A DNA stretch of 64,000 bases from Miniphocaeibacter massiliensis (GTDB taxonomy: Bacteria > Bacillota > Clostridia > Tissierellales > Peptoniphilaceae). The translations under genes and the position numbers were made by a program. Shown piece after piece: positions 8,912 through 18,280 of the stretch; positions within the stretch are counted from its first letter, which is position 1; every line of letters begins with the position of its first letter. The notes under the pieces were generated by a model. It saw only the letters and a list, made by a program, of their open reading frames with translations, had not been told where the DNA came from and ran no database searches. Location of the stretch: positions 1 to 64,000 of the forward strand of contig NZ_OCTQ01000002.1 of NCBI RefSeq assembly GCF_900232905.1. Direction: 5' to 3'.

Positions 8912-9490
8912 TTACTCCTTTTCTTTTAAAGTTTTATCTTCTAACTTGTATATTTTACCACAAACATTACAACTATATTCGTTATTGGCATCACTTTTTT
9001 CCAATTTTTCTCCACATTCACAAACATACCCAATTTTTCTAGCCGGATTACCAACTACAAGTTCATAATCACCTATATTTTTAGTTACAACAGCTCCCGC
9101 ACCTATTAATGCAAATTTACCTATGCTATTACCACATACAATAGTTGCATTAGCACCAACCGAAGCTCCTTTTTTCAATACAGTTTTTTTGTATTCATCT
9201 TTTTTTTCTATTAAAGAACGCGGATTTATTACATTTGTAAAAACACAAGATGGTCCCAAGAATACACCTTCTTCACACTCAACTCCTGTATATACTGAAA
9301 CATTATTTTGTATTTTTACTTTATCTCCAATTATTACTCCTGATGATATAACTACATTTTGTCCAATATTACAATTTTTACCAATCTTACAATCTGGCAT
9401 TATGTGTGAAAAGTGCCATATTTTTGTCCCTTCTCCTATTTTGCATCCTTCATCTACATAGCTAGATTCATGAACAAAGAAATCTTTCAT
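8912..9490 (-). CDS. wbpD: UDP-3-amino-sugar N-acetyltransferase, left-handed beta helix (WbpD-like)
   Basis: A 192-residue acyltransferase. Residues 1-150 are hexapeptide repeats forming a left-handed beta-helix (for example CKIGKNCNIGQNVVISSGVIIG and GASVGANATIV), ending in VVGNPARKIGYV. A C-terminal zinc ribbon follows, with CECG and CNVCG pairs. In the WbpABED pathway it acetylates the 3-amino group to give the 2,3-diacetamido uronic acid. Its ATG overlaps the stop of the aminotransferase by one base (TAATG), implying translational coupling; AAGGAG lies upstream. Confidence 0.86.
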   Translation of the reverse strand: MKDFFVHESSYVDEGCKIGEGTKIWHFSHIMPDCKIGKNCNIGQNVVISSGVIIGDKVKIQNNVSVYTGVECEEGVFLGPSCVFTNVINPRSLIEKKDEYKKTVLKKGASVGANATIVCGNSIGKFALIGAGAVVTKNIGDYELVVGNPARKIGYVCECGEKLEKSDANNEYSCNVCGKIYKLEDKTLKEKE

Positions 9491-10677
9491 TAATTAAACT
9501 CCTTTATCGCCTCAACAATATAGTCTATTTCCTCTTTTTCCAACTCTGGAAACATTGGTATTGCAAAAGTTCTCTTAGAAAGGTATTCAGAATTAGGACA
9601 ATCTCCCTCTACATACCCCATTGGTTTAAATACTTTCTGTAAATGCATTGGAACTGGATAGTAAGTACCCGTAGCTATCCCTTTTTCTTTTAAATATGCA
9701 CATATTTCTTCCCTTTTCTCTGATTGCAAAATATAAAGATGATATACATGCTTTCCATTTTCTTCTACTACAGGTGTAACTAAGTTAGTTTCTTTTAGTC
9801 CTTCATTATAAAATTTTGCATTATTAATTCTTTTATCTGTCCAATTGCTTATCTTTCTTAATTTAATTCTCAAAATAGCAGCTTGAAGTTCATCTAATCT
9901 AGAATTTTGTCCTATTATATAATTATAATATTTTAAAGGATTATATACAGTATTATCTGTAGATTTATCTTCTTCAACTTCTTCGTTTATATTGTTTAAA
10001 ATATTATATGCCTTTAATCCGTTTTCTCCTGAACCATGAACTCTTAGAGCTTTCAATACTGTAGCTAAATCATCATTATTAGTTACGATCATTCCCCCAT
10101 CTCCAGCACAGCCTAAGTTCTTTGTTGGAAAAAATGAAAAACATGCAATATCAGATAGCGTTCCTATTTTTTTTCCTTTATATTCAGCTGCAATAGCTTG
10201 TGCTGCATCCTCTACAACATATATTGAATGTTTCTTTGCAATTCTGTTAATTTCATCCATATCACAAGGATTTCCAAAAATATGAACCGCTATTATAGCT
10301 TTTGTATTTTCATTTATTTTTTCTTCTATTTTTGTTGTATCTATATTGTAAGTATCTATGTTTACATCTACAAATACAGGTTTAGCTCCTACATAACTAA
10401 TAGCTTCAGCTGTTGCAAAAAAAGTATAACTAGTAGTTATAACTTCATCTCCACATCCTATACCTAAAGCTTTTAAAGCAATTATCAATGCATCTGTTCC
10501 GTTTCCTACAGAAATTGAATTTTTAACACCTATATAATCAGAAAATTCTTTTTCAAAAGATTTTACATTTTCACCCATAATATATTGAGCGTTATTCAAT
10601 ACTTTTAAAACTGCCTCATCTGATTCGTCCTTTATTGATGCATATTGTCTCTTTAAATCAATTAAAGAAATATTCAT
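9490..10677 (-). CDS. wbpE: DegT/DnrJ/EryC1 aminotransferase (WbpE-like)
   Basis: A 395-residue PLP-dependent sugar aminotransferase. The PLP Lys is in FFPTKNLGCAGDGG, with the cofactor-binding DAAQA segment before it and the GNGTDALIIALKAL region near the N-terminus. Between WbpA/B/D-like genes it should transfer an amino group from glutamate to C3 of the 3-keto sugar made by WbpB. GGAGG precedes the ATG. A 30-residue Asn/Glu/Asp-rich insert near residues 230-250 (NINEEVEEDKSTDN) is longer than usual. Confidence 0.88.
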   Translation of the reverse strand: MNISLIDLKRQYASIKDESDEAVLKVLNNAQYIMGENVKSFEKEFSDYIGVKNSISVGNGTDALIIALKALGIGCGDEVITTSYTFFATAEAISYVGAKPVFVDVNIDTYNIDTTKIEEKINENTKAIIAVHIFGNPCDMDEINRIAKKHSIYVVEDAAQAIAAEYKGKKIGTLSDIACFSFFPTKNLGCAGDGGMIVTNNDDLATVLKALRVHGSGENGLKAYNILNNINEEVEEDKSTDNTVYNPLKYYNYIIGQNSRLDELQAAILRIKLRKISNWTDKRINNAKFYNEGLKETNLVTPVVEENGKHVYHLYILQSEKREEICAYLKEKGIATGTYYPVPMHLQKVFKPMGYVEGDCPNSEYLSKRTFAIPMFPELEKEEIDYIVEAIKEFN

Positions 10678-10685
10678 AGTTCCTC

Positions 10686-11939
10686 CTATTTTATCTTCTT
10701 AAATGATTCTTCTAATCTATCTGTTAATACTGAAAAATCAAAATCTTTAGCTGCATTTAACGCATTTGTGCAATATTGGTCATATTTATTTTTATCTTCC
10801 CTATATAAATTATAAAAATATGTCAGGGACTCCGCGATTGCTTCACTTGTATTACTACTAGCAACCTTTCCAAAATCATACAATTCTATTGGATCATATC
10901 CACAAGACTGATTTGATAAGACAGGTTTTCCTGCTGCCATGTATTCAAAAAGCTTATTTGGACTCATTCCATATTTATATAATTCAGGTAAGTTAGCGAC
11001 AGATAATAATTGAAGATCTGATTGAGTAAGTATCGATGGTACCTCATTTTTATTTACTCTTCCTTTGAATATTACATTATCTAATCCTTTAGTTTTACAA
11101 TATTTTTCTAGCTCTTCTTTTTCTCCACTATCACCAAAAATTAAAAACTTAATATTATCGCAATTGCTATTTTTCAATATCTCAAAGGCCTTGATAGTAA
11201 TTCCCAAATCATTTGCTCTACCTATAGCTCCTGTAAATACAAGTTTAAAAGCATTTTTATCAGACAAATCTTTGTCAACATACTTACTATTTGCTACATT
11301 TTCGTAAAAAGTTTTTAAGTCTATACCATTATTTATATAATCCACTTTTGATGTGTTGAGGTTTCTATCCCTTATGTAATCTATACCGCCTGGTATTGTA
11401 AATATATTTCTATCAGCTTTTCTATACATCTTTCTTTCTATACTGTATAAAATTTTAGAAATAATATTTTTCCTACCAACTTTCCCCATAGCTACAAATG
11501 TTTCAGGCCAAAGATCCCTAGTTTCTGTTATAAATTTAGCACCTGTTCTTTTTGCAATTTTATTAGCAGCCATCCATGTCAATGGATGTGGAGAAGAAGC
11601 AAGTATTAAATCTGGTTTAACAAAATTTTTAGTAACTTTTGGTACCCTTAAATAATACTCTAATATATTTAAGATTCTTTTATAATCACTATTTTGGTAA
11701 GTACTTGTCTTTACAAATACATATTCAACACCATTATAGTTATCAACTTTATACTTACTATCATTAGTTATCATATTAATAGAAGTAGTATGAATCGTAG
11801 ATGCTGTGAATATTTTAACATTATATCCTCTATCTATCAAGTGTTTTGCAAAATTGTAATGCCGTGTAAATTTCCCTATATTAGGCGGATCTGCATAATG
11901 ATTTATTATCCATATATTCTTAAGATTCTTCATTTTCAC
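10686..11939 (-). CDS. Glycosyltransferase family 4 (WbuB/WcaI type)
   Basis: A 417-residue GT-B glycosyltransferase. The N-terminus (NIWIINHYADPPNIGKFTRH) and ETRDLWPETFV are typical of WbuB-like GT4 enzymes; the C-terminal domain has the GT4 donor-site EX7E region (SPNKLFEYMAAGKPVLS). It would add the second sugar to the lipid-linked sugar made by the next-upstream phosphosugar transferase. It overlaps that gene by 20 bases. Cytoplasmic, membrane-associated. Donor and acceptor are not known. Confidence 0.87.
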   Translation of the reverse strand: MKMKNLKNIWIINHYADPPNIGKFTRHYNFAKHLIDRGYNVKIFTASTIHTTSINMITNDSKYKVDNYNGVEYVFVKTSTYQNSDYKRILNILEYYLRVPKVTKNFVKPDLILASSPHPLTWMAANKIAKRTGAKFITETRDLWPETFVAMGKVGRKNIISKILYSIERKMYRKADRNIFTIPGGIDYIRDRNLNTSKVDYINNGIDLKTFYENVANSKYVDKDLSDKNAFKLVFTGAIGRANDLGITIKAFEILKNSNCDNIKFLIFGDSGEKEELEKYCKTKGLDNVIFKGRVNKNEVPSILTQSDLQLLSVANLPELYKYGMSPNKLFEYMAAGKPVLSNQSCGYDPIELYDFGKVASSNTSEAIAESLTYFYNLYREDKNKYDQYCTNALNAAKDFDFSVLTDRLEESFKKIK

Positions 11940-12612
11940 CTTTCCCCACTACCCTGAAAATTGTTAAAAAAATTAATTTTATATCATATAGCAAAGATAT
12001 TTTTTGTATATACTCTAAATTTATATTTAATTTAGTAGGCATTATCTCATTTATATATGTTTCTTCAGGATTGCTACTAAGTCCCAGAATACTGGACTCA
12101 TCTCTATATTTAATCGATGAGAGATCCGTTATTCCAGGTTTTATTTTTAATACGTTCTTTTGATATTCGTCGTAAATATTTACATATTTTCTTACTTCTG
12201 GTCTAGGACCTACAAAACTCATGTCGCCTTTTAATACATTTATTAACTGAGGTAATTCATCCAATTTAGTTTTTCTAAGAAATTTACCTATTCCTGTTAT
12301 TCTTTTATCTTCTCCTACTGTTATCAACATGCCCTTTTTATCTGCATCTACAATCATAGTTCTAAATTTAAATATTTTAAAATCCTTATTGTCCCTTTTA
12401 ACTCTTACTTGTCTATAAAAAATAGGTCCTTTTGAAGTTAACTTAATAATTATAGATATTATTATCAAAGGTATTCCAAATATAATTAAACCTATAGCAG
12501 ACATTAATATATCAAATAATCTTTTTATAAATAATGTAATTTTTTTTCTATTTAAGATTTTATCTATATCTTTTGAAAAATCTTCTGCATTTTTGTATTT
12601 ATTTTGCAGCAT
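11920..12612 (-). CDS. Initiating phosphoglycosyltransferase (bacterial sugar transferase)
   Basis: A 230-residue monotopic phosphoglycosyltransferase (PglC/WcaJ core). A re-entrant hydrophobic helix (about 33-57) is followed by KFRTM and the catalytic Asp-Glu pair in TKLDELPQLIN and by GDMSFVGPRPE. It moves a sugar phosphate from a UDP-sugar to undecaprenyl phosphate, starting lipid-linked glycan assembly at the cytoplasmic face. It overlaps the aminotransferase upstream by 14 bases and the GT4 downstream by 20. Its sugar is probably the product of the adjacent aminotransferase or the diacetamido uronic acid (inference). Confidence 0.92.
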   Translation of the reverse strand: MLQNKYKNAEDFSKDIDKILNRKKITLFIKRLFDILMSAIGLIIFGIPLIIISIIIKLTSKGPIFYRQVRVKRDNKDFKIFKFRTMIVDADKKGMLITVGEDKRITGIGKFLRKTKLDELPQLINVLKGDMSFVGPRPEVRKYVNIYDEYQKNVLKIKPGITDLSSIKYRDESSILGLSSNPEETYINEIMPTKLNINLEYIQKISLLYDIKLIFLTIFRVVGKGENEES

Positions 12613-13804
12613 TTTCCACTAATTCCTTAAAATTATCAATTACATAGTTTACTTCTTCATCTGTCAAAAGGGTATGAAGTGGTAATGTAATCTCATTTTT
12701 ATATTGATTATATGCATTAGGATAATGTTCAATATCAAAACCTAAATTTTTATATGCTGTTAACATAGGAAGAGGTTTATAATGAACATTTGTTGCTATT
12801 CCTCTTTCTGACATTCCTTCTATTATTCTATTTCTTCTATCTTCTTCTATTCCATCTATTCTGCTTAAATAAAGGTGACCATTACTGTTATAATTATCTC
12901 CTGTATGCTTTAATGGATTTATTGATGTTCCTTCAAAAGCATTATCATACATTTTTATTATTTCTTTTCGCCTTTTTAAAAGTCCATCATATCTTCTAAA
13001 TTGTGCAAGTCCAATAGCAGCTGTTAAATCTGGCATATTGTATTTATAATTCAATCCAATAATATCATATTCCCAAGAACCCAATTTTGTTTTAGCTAAT
13101 GCATCCTTGTTTTGTCCATGTAAAGATAGTAATTGTATTCTTTTGTAAATCTCTTCATCTTCTATACCAGAAATACTCTTCCAAGATATAGCTCCACCTT
13201 CTGCTGTTGTAAAATTCTTTACTGCATGAAATGAATAATTTGCAAAATCTGATAAAGATCCTGATTTTCTATTGTAATATGTGGAACCTAAAGAATGAGC
13301 GTTGTCTGATACTATTGCTATTCTTCCAAGTAATTTTTGTATGTCTGAATTCGGTTTAAAAATACTCTTCTTTTTTAAAATAACATCTTTTATTCTATCA
13401 TAATCTACAGGAACCCCTGCAATATCTACTGGTATAATAGCCTTAGTATTTTCTGTTATTGCTTCACTTAATTTTTCATAGTCCATCATATAACTATCTT
13501 TTTTTGTATCAATTAATACTATTTTTGCTCCCACATGATTTATAACACTAGCTGATGCTGTATAAGTATAAGCCGAAGTTATAACTTCATCACCTTCTCC
13601 TATACCTAATAATCTTAACGCTACTTCCATAGCTGCGGTTGCGGAATTTAGACATACTGTCCCATTTGTATTTAAGTATTTTGTAATTAGTTTTTCTAAT
13701 TCTTTTGTTTTTGGACCAGTTGTTATCCATCCAGATTTTAAAGTATCCACTACTTCATCTATTTCTTCTTGAGAAATATCTGGTGGAGAAAATTGTATTT
13801 TCAT
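12599..13804 (-). CDS. DegT/DnrJ/EryC1 aminotransferase, second copy
   Basis: A 401-residue PLP aminotransferase with the Lys in SFHAVKNFTTAEGGA and the SDNAHSLGS cofactor segment. It differs clearly from the WbpE-like copy and resembles the 4-aminotransferases that sit next to initiating sugar transferases (PglE and related). Such enzymes need a 4-keto-6-deoxy sugar from a 4,6-dehydratase, and none is in this window. First gene of the glycan operon, with AGGAGGGG 2-3 bases before the ATG. Confidence 0.85.
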   Translation of the reverse strand: MKIQFSPPDISQEEIDEVVDTLKSGWITTGPKTKELEKLITKYLNTNGTVCLNSATAAMEVALRLLGIGEGDEVITSAYTYTASASVINHVGAKIVLIDTKKDSYMMDYEKLSEAITENTKAIIPVDIAGVPVDYDRIKDVILKKKSIFKPNSDIQKLLGRIAIVSDNAHSLGSTYYNRKSGSLSDFANYSFHAVKNFTTAEGGAISWKSISGIEDEEIYKRIQLLSLHGQNKDALAKTKLGSWEYDIIGLNYKYNMPDLTAAIGLAQFRRYDGLLKRRKEIIKMYDNAFEGTSINPLKHTGDNYNSNGHLYLSRIDGIEEDRRNRIIEGMSERGIATNVHYKPLPMLTAYKNLGFDIEHYPNAYNQYKNEITLPLHTLLTDEEVNYVIDNFKELVENAAK

Positions 13805-13864
13805 AGCCCCTCCTATTTAAAAATAACTATTTTATTATTTTACTACTTTTTATTACGAAAAAAA

Positions 13865-13888
13865 AGTAAGACAGGCTACTGTCTTACT
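13865..13888 (-). terminator. Terminator of greA-lysS
   Basis: A 10-bp stem (AGTAAGACAG/CTGTCTTACT, loop of 4) includes the lysS stop codon and is followed on the minus strand by a run of eight Ts. Confidence 0.9.
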
Positions 13889-15377
13889 CCATATTCTTCT
13901 CTTTTTCTATACCTACTGGCTTCATTGTTGGGAATAAAAGCACATCTCTTATAGAAGATTGGTTAGTAAGTAGCATGATTAATCTATCCACACCTATTCC
14001 TAGTCCACCCGTTGGTGGTAAACCTACCTCTAGAGAATTTATGAAGTCGTAATCCATCATTTGAGCCTCTTCGTCTCCCTTTTCTCTAGCCTTTACTTGA
14101 TCCTCAAATCTACTCTTTTGATCTATTGCATCATTTAGCTCACTAAAAGCATTAGCTAATTCGTTTGCATTTACAAATGCTTCAAATCTCTGAGTAAATC
14201 GTGGATCTTCTGGATCTCTCTTAGCTAAAGGACTAACTTCAACTGGATGTTTAATTATAAAAGTTGGTTGAATTAAATGTTCTTCACAAAAAGTTTCAAA
14301 AAATTCTGCTATAACATGACCTCTTGTAAACTCTTCTTCTACTTCAACATTTTTTTCTTTTGCAATTTTTCTTGCTTCTTCATCTGTTGAAATATCATTA
14401 AAATCTACATCAGCATATTTTTTTATAGCGTCTACCATAGTAATTCTATTCCATGGTGGAGTAAAATCTATTTCTATTCCTTGATATTCAACTTTCATAG
14501 TTCCAAGTACTTCCTGTGCTACTGTTGAAACCATATTTTCAGTAATATCCATCATATCTTCATAATCGCCATATGCCTGATATAATTCTATTGCGGTATA
14601 TTCTGGATTATGACTATGATCCATTCCTTCATTTCTAAACATTCTTCCCATTTCATATACTTTGTCAAAGCCACCTACTATAAGTCTTTTTAAATATAGT
14701 TCATTTGCTATTCTTAAATACATATCTATGTCTAATGTATTATGGTGAGTAATAAATGGTCTTGCATTGGCTCCACCTGCTATAGTATTTAATATAGGTG
14801 TTTCCACTTCCAAAAATCCTCTATTATCTAAGAATTTTCTTATAGCAGTTATAATTTTACTTCTAATAACAAAAACATTTTTTATTTCAGGATTTACTAT
14901 TAAATCTACATATCTTTGTCTATATCTCAAGTCTGGATCTTTTAACCCATGCCACTTTTCTGGCAAAATTTGTAAAGATTTAGTAAGTAAAGTAAGTTTT
15001 TTAGTTCTTATACTTATTTCACCAGTTTTAGTTGTAAAAACTTCTCCCTCTGCGCCAACTATATCGCCCATGTCCAAATCTTTTACTTCTTCGTAATCAT
15101 CTTCACCTATATCATTCATTCTATTGAATAATTGAATTCTTCCAGCAGAATCTTGCAAGTCCATAAAGTTAACTTTACCATGACCTCTTTTAGTCATTAT
15201 ACGGCCTGAAACTCTTACTGTCTTTCCTTCATATTCATCATAATTATCTTTAATTATTTTCGAATAAGTAACATCTTTGAAATTTTCTATTTTATGAGGA
15301 TCTTTTCCTTCATCAACTAATTTTTTTAATTTTTCTCTTCTTATTAGAAGCATTTCATTAAGATTTAATTCTTCCAT
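13884..15377 (-). CDS. lysS: Lysyl-tRNA synthetase, class II
   Basis: A 497-residue enzyme charging tRNA-Lys. The N-terminal OB fold ([18 protein letters not shown]) binds the anticodon. The catalytic domain shows class II motif 2 ([18 protein letters not shown]) and motif 3 ([14 protein letters not shown]). Length is normal. It is 2 bp after greA and co-transcribed with it, an arrangement common in Clostridia. Confidence 0.97.
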   Translation of the reverse strand: MEELNLNEMLLIRREKLKKLVDEGKDPHKIENFKDVTYSKIIKDNYDEYEGKTVRVSGRIMTKRGHGKVNFMDLQDSAGRIQLFNRMNDIGEDDYEEVKDLDMGDIVGAEGEVFTTKTGEISIRTKKLTLLTKSLQILPEKWHGLKDPDLRYRQRYVDLIVNPEIKNVFVIRSKIITAIRKFLDNRGFLEVETPILNTIAGGANARPFITHHNTLDIDMYLRIANELYLKRLIVGGFDKVYEMGRMFRNEGMDHSHNPEYTAIELYQAYGDYEDMMDITENMVSTVAQEVLGTMKVEYQGIEIDFTPPWNRITMVDAIKKYADVDFNDISTDEEARKIAKEKNVEVEEEFTRGHVIAEFFETFCEEHLIQPTFIIKHPVEVSPLAKRDPEDPRFTQRFEAFVNANELANAFSELNDAIDQKSRFEDQVKAREKGDEEAQMMDYDFINSLEVGLPPTGGLGIGVDRLIMLLTNQSSIRDVLLFPTMKPVGIEKEKNME

Positions 15378-15379
15378 TT

Positions 15380-15856
15380 CTACCTCTTAATATCAAGTAT
15401 TTCATATTCAAATGAACCACCATTAGTCTGAACTGTTACTTTCTCACCTTTTTTTCTTCCTAAGCAAGCTTTCCCTACAGGAGACTCGTTTGATATTTTA
15501 CCATTAAAAGGATCTGCTTCTGCAGAACCTACTATTGTATATTCTTCTTCTATATCTTCTTCTAAGTCCTTTAATATTATTGTACAACCAGCAACAACTA
15601 CGTCTGTCTTTATATTTGATTCTTCTATAATCTTTGCATTTATCAACATGTGCTCTAATACAAGTATTCTATCTTCTACTTGTGCTTGCTCATTTTTAGC
15701 TTCATCATACTCAGCATTTTCAGATAAATCACCAAAACCTCTAGCTACTTTAATCTTATCTGCTACTTCTTTTCTTCTTATTGTTTTTAAAAAATCTAAT
15801 TCATCTTCTAGTTTTTTATAACCTTCTTTTGTAAGAAGGATTTCTTTTTCGGACAT
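15380..15856 (-). CDS. greA: Transcription elongation factor GreA
   Basis: A 158-residue protein with the GreA N-terminal antiparallel coiled coil (1-75, including [17 protein letters not shown] with the acidic tip) and the C-terminal FKBP-like domain. It rescues backtracked RNA polymerase by stimulating transcript cleavage. It has a near-perfect promoter and a hairpin immediately after the predicted transcription start. GGGAG precedes the ATG by 8 bases. Confidence 0.97.
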   Translation of the reverse strand: MSEKEILLTKEGYKKLEDELDFLKTIRRKEVADKIKVARGFGDLSENAEYDEAKNEQAQVEDRILVLEHMLINAKIIEESNIKTDVVVAGCTIILKDLEEDIEEEYTIVGSAEADPFNGKISNESPVGKACLGRKKGEKVTVQTNGGSFEYEILDIKR

Positions 15857-15883
15857 AAATCATTCTCCCTTAAAAAATAATTA

Positions 15884-15902
15884 GCGAAAGCAATACTTTC
15901 GC
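15884..15902 (-). promoter_or_regulatory. Hairpin plus U-run in greA leader
   Basis: A 7-bp stem (GCGAAAG/CTTTCGC, loop of 5) followed on the minus strand by TAATTATTTTTT. It begins about 5 bases after the predicted greA transcription start, so it looks like a terminator at the very 5' end of the greA message. It could also stop transcription coming from the dusB operon upstream. Confidence 0.6.
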
Positions 15903-15913
15903 ACATTATTCTT

Positions 15914-15942
15914 ATTATATTCTTGTTGCTTTCTTATGTCAA
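15914..15942 (-). promoter_or_regulatory. greA-lysS promoter
   Basis: Perfect consensus on the minus strand: TTGACA (15937-15942), 17-bp spacer, TATAAT (15914-15919). Confidence 0.88.
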
Positions 15943-15953
15943 GAAATGTCAAT

Positions 15954-16481
15954 TTAGCTTTTTGTCGGATCTAAATTTTCACCTATAGCCTCTATTATTC
16001 TAATGCTATTTTCTTTACTCTCTATAATTTTAAATTTTGTTAGTTTTTGCTCATCATTTTTGTCATGAATGTAAAAAATTATACTATCTTTACTTTCACT
16101 TATCTCTTCTTTTCTATAAGTGTATATTCTTTTCCAGTTATAAAATATACTCCTATACAAAATTCCATTATCATATATTCCAACTTGATATCTTTTATAG
16201 TCAATTATAGTTAAAGTAAATAATAAAATTGTTATTCCTAAATAAATTAATATACCTATGATAGAATATTTGTTTTTTAACAAAAAAGCATTAATAGCCG
16301 TTGTTGCTAATACTACAAAAGAAATTAAAACCCCTATCATCTCTATAGGTCTATCCTCTATTAACCCATTCTTATATATAAATATAGGTTTCTTTAGATA
16401 TATAATTTTTCTAATTACAAAAACAAATACTATTACAACTGCTGCACTAATAAGAAACAATGTCACACCTTCTACTCTCAT
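15954..16481 (-). CDS. Membrane protein with C-terminal PH-like domain (DUF5673-like)
   Basis: A 175-residue protein with three hydrophobic segments (about 5-28, 47-69, 72-93) and a soluble C-terminal domain of alternating beta strands (VGIYDNGILYRSIFYNWKRI). The layout resembles the product of the gene at 18338-18823, which has a similar GIYYNG...W.EIK motif; both look like DUF5673-type proteins. No function is known. It overlaps dusB by 35 bases and is the last gene of the coaX-dusB unit. Confidence 0.7.
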   Translation of the reverse strand: MRVEGVTLFLISAAVVIVFVFVIRKIIYLKKPIFIYKNGLIEDRPIEMIGVLISFVVLATTAINAFLLKNKYSIIGILIYLGITILLFTLTIIDYKRYQVGIYDNGILYRSIFYNWKRIYTYRKEEISESKDSIIFYIHDKNDEQKLTKFKIIESKENSIRIIEAIGENLDPTKS

Positions 16482-17436
16482 TTTTAAATTTATCTAGTGA
16501 TAAAAAAATCTCTTCTAAAGTATTCAAAGTATTTATTCTATTTTTTAATTCATTTGAATTTCTTAACCCCTTTAAATACCAAGCAACATGTTTTCTCATT
16601 TCATTTATACCTATTCTTTCTCCCACTAAATCTATCTTTAAAAAATAATGTTTTTTTATTAATTCAATCAATTCATCTAATTTAGGTTTATAATTTGTCC
16701 TTGAAAATAGATAAGGATTTTGTAATGCCCCTCTAGCCAAAGAAACTCCATCACATAAAGTGTAGTTAAACATTTCATATATTGCAATTTCAGAATTTAA
16801 ATCGCCATTTCCAATTACTGGTATGCTTAATTCTTCTTTAAGTTTCTTTATAGCATTCCAGTCTGCTTTACCAGAATAATATGCCTTTCTAGTTCTAGGA
16901 TGTAAAGTAACCATACTAACACCTGCATTTTCAGCAATTTTTCCTAATTCTACATAATTAATTGATTCTTCATCCCATCCTAATCTAAATTTAACAGATA
17001 CTTCTTTATTAGAAGATTTAACAACTGCTCGCAATATTTTATCTGCTAATTTCAAGTCCTTCATAAGCGCTGAACCTTCTCCATTTTTGACAATCTTTGG
17101 AGCAGGACATCCCATATTTATATCTATCATAATAAAATCATCATTTTCATTAAAATTACGTTTTATAATCTCAGACATAATATAAGGATCATTGCCAAAT
17201 ATTTGAACCCCTAAATTTGTCTCGTTTTTAGATTTTTTAAGTAATCTTTTGGTCCCTTTATCACTATGATATAATCCTTTAGCTGACACCATTTCTGTGA
17301 AATTTAATCCTGATCCTAATTCAGATGCAATTTCTCTAAACGAAGCATCTGTAATTCCAGCCAATGGTGCCATAAAAATATTATTATCTAACTCTAATTT
17401 CCCAATATTAATCTTTTTTCTTTTTATTTCTATCAT
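16447..17436 (-). CDS. dusB: tRNA dihydrouridine synthase
   Basis: A 329-residue FMN-dependent tRNA dihydrouridine synthase. The TIM-barrel N-terminus has MAPLAGITDASFR, and the catalytic Cys is in NMGCPAPKIVKNGEGSALM; phosphate-binding segments VIGNGDL and GVSLARGAL follow. It reduces uridines in the tRNA D-loop. Its start overlaps coaX by 29 bases and its end overlaps the membrane protein gene by 35, so the three are tightly coupled. Assignment to the DusB subgroup is by neighbourhood. Confidence 0.93.
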   Translation of the reverse strand: MIEIKRKKINIGKLELDNNIFMAPLAGITDASFREIASELGSGLNFTEMVSAKGLYHSDKGTKRLLKKSKNETNLGVQIFGNDPYIMSEIIKRNFNENDDFIMIDINMGCPAPKIVKNGEGSALMKDLKLADKILRAVVKSSNKEVSVKFRLGWDEESINYVELGKIAENAGVSMVTLHPRTRKAYYSGKADWNAIKKLKEELSIPVIGNGDLNSEIAIYEMFNYTLCDGVSLARGALQNPYLFSRTNYKPKLDELIELIKKHYFLKIDLVGERIGINEMRKHVAWYLKGLRNSNELKNRINTLNTLEEIFLSLDKFKNESRRCDIVSY

Positions 17437-18202
17437 ATATAATTCTTAAACCTTCCAACGCTAACATTTTATCAACTAATTGAATATATTTACTGTTATT
17501 TGAAATTAAAGCAGCAAATCCTCCTGTTCCTATTATTTGAACTTCTTTTTCACTAAGCCCTTCAGAGTCCAACATTTTTCCTATTAAAAAGTCCACTAGT
17601 CCAATACATCCATAAACAAGTCCTGACTGCATACTCTCCCTTGTTGATCTACCTATAATACTACTTGGTATTGCTAAATCTATCTTAGGAAGCTTAGCTG
17701 TTTTATTAAATAGAGCATCTGCTGATATTTCTATACCTGGTGCTATAATTCCACCTAAATATTCTCCATCTTTATTTATGTAATCTAACGTTATGGCCGT
17801 TCCTATGTCGACTATAATCGATGGTCCTCCATAATTATTATATGCTGCTACTGCTGTTACAAGCCTATCTGTGCCTACTTCGTTTGGATTTTTATATTTA
17901 TTAATTATACCTAAATTAATTTCATTAGAAACAATGATAGGCTCTTTTCCTAAATATCTTTTACAAGCCGCTGAAATAGTATGCATTAAGTTAGGAACTA
18001 CTGAAGATATAATAATATCATCTAGTTTTTCAATATTAATTGATGCAAAATCAAAAAAATCTTTAAATAATAATCCATATTCATCGGAGGTTTTATTTTT
18101 ATCAGAAGAAATTCTCCAATCAAAAACAAGTTCATCCTTTAAATATACTCCAAATACAATATTTGTATTTCCAACATCTATTACTAATAAAATAAATATC
18201 AC
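17408..18202 (-). CDS. coaX: Type III pantothenate kinase
   Basis: About 262-264 residues, the first enzyme of coenzyme A synthesis. It has the ASKHA-fold motifs LLVIDVGNTN (phosphate 1), GTDRLV, and VDIGTAITLDYI. The start is unclear. The outermost codon is GTG at 18202, but it is part of the only ribosome site, AAAGAGGTG. A start 8 bases after GAGG falls on ATT at 18193, giving Met-LLVIDVGNTN, exactly the family N-terminus. No ATG or TTG is near. So either a GTG with an overlapping ribosome site or a rare ATT start is used. Confidence 0.93.
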   Translation of the reverse strand: MIFILLVIDVGNTNIVFGVYLKDELVFDWRISSDKNKTSDEYGLLFKDFFDFASINIEKLDDIIISSVVPNLMHTISAACKRYLGKEPIIVSNEINLGIINKYKNPNEVGTDRLVTAVAAYNNYGGPSIIVDIGTAITLDYINKDGEYLGGIIAPGIEISADALFNKTAKLPKIDLAIPSSIIGRSTRESMQSGLVYGCIGLVDFLIGKMLDSEGLSEKEVQIIGTGGFAALISNNSKYIQLVDKMLALEGLRIIYDRNKKKKD

Positions 18203-18280
18203 CTCTTTAGTATATTTCTATAAGTTAAATAAAGTTCATTAACCAATAAGATAATTTTAAACAATATATTATAAAAAGTA

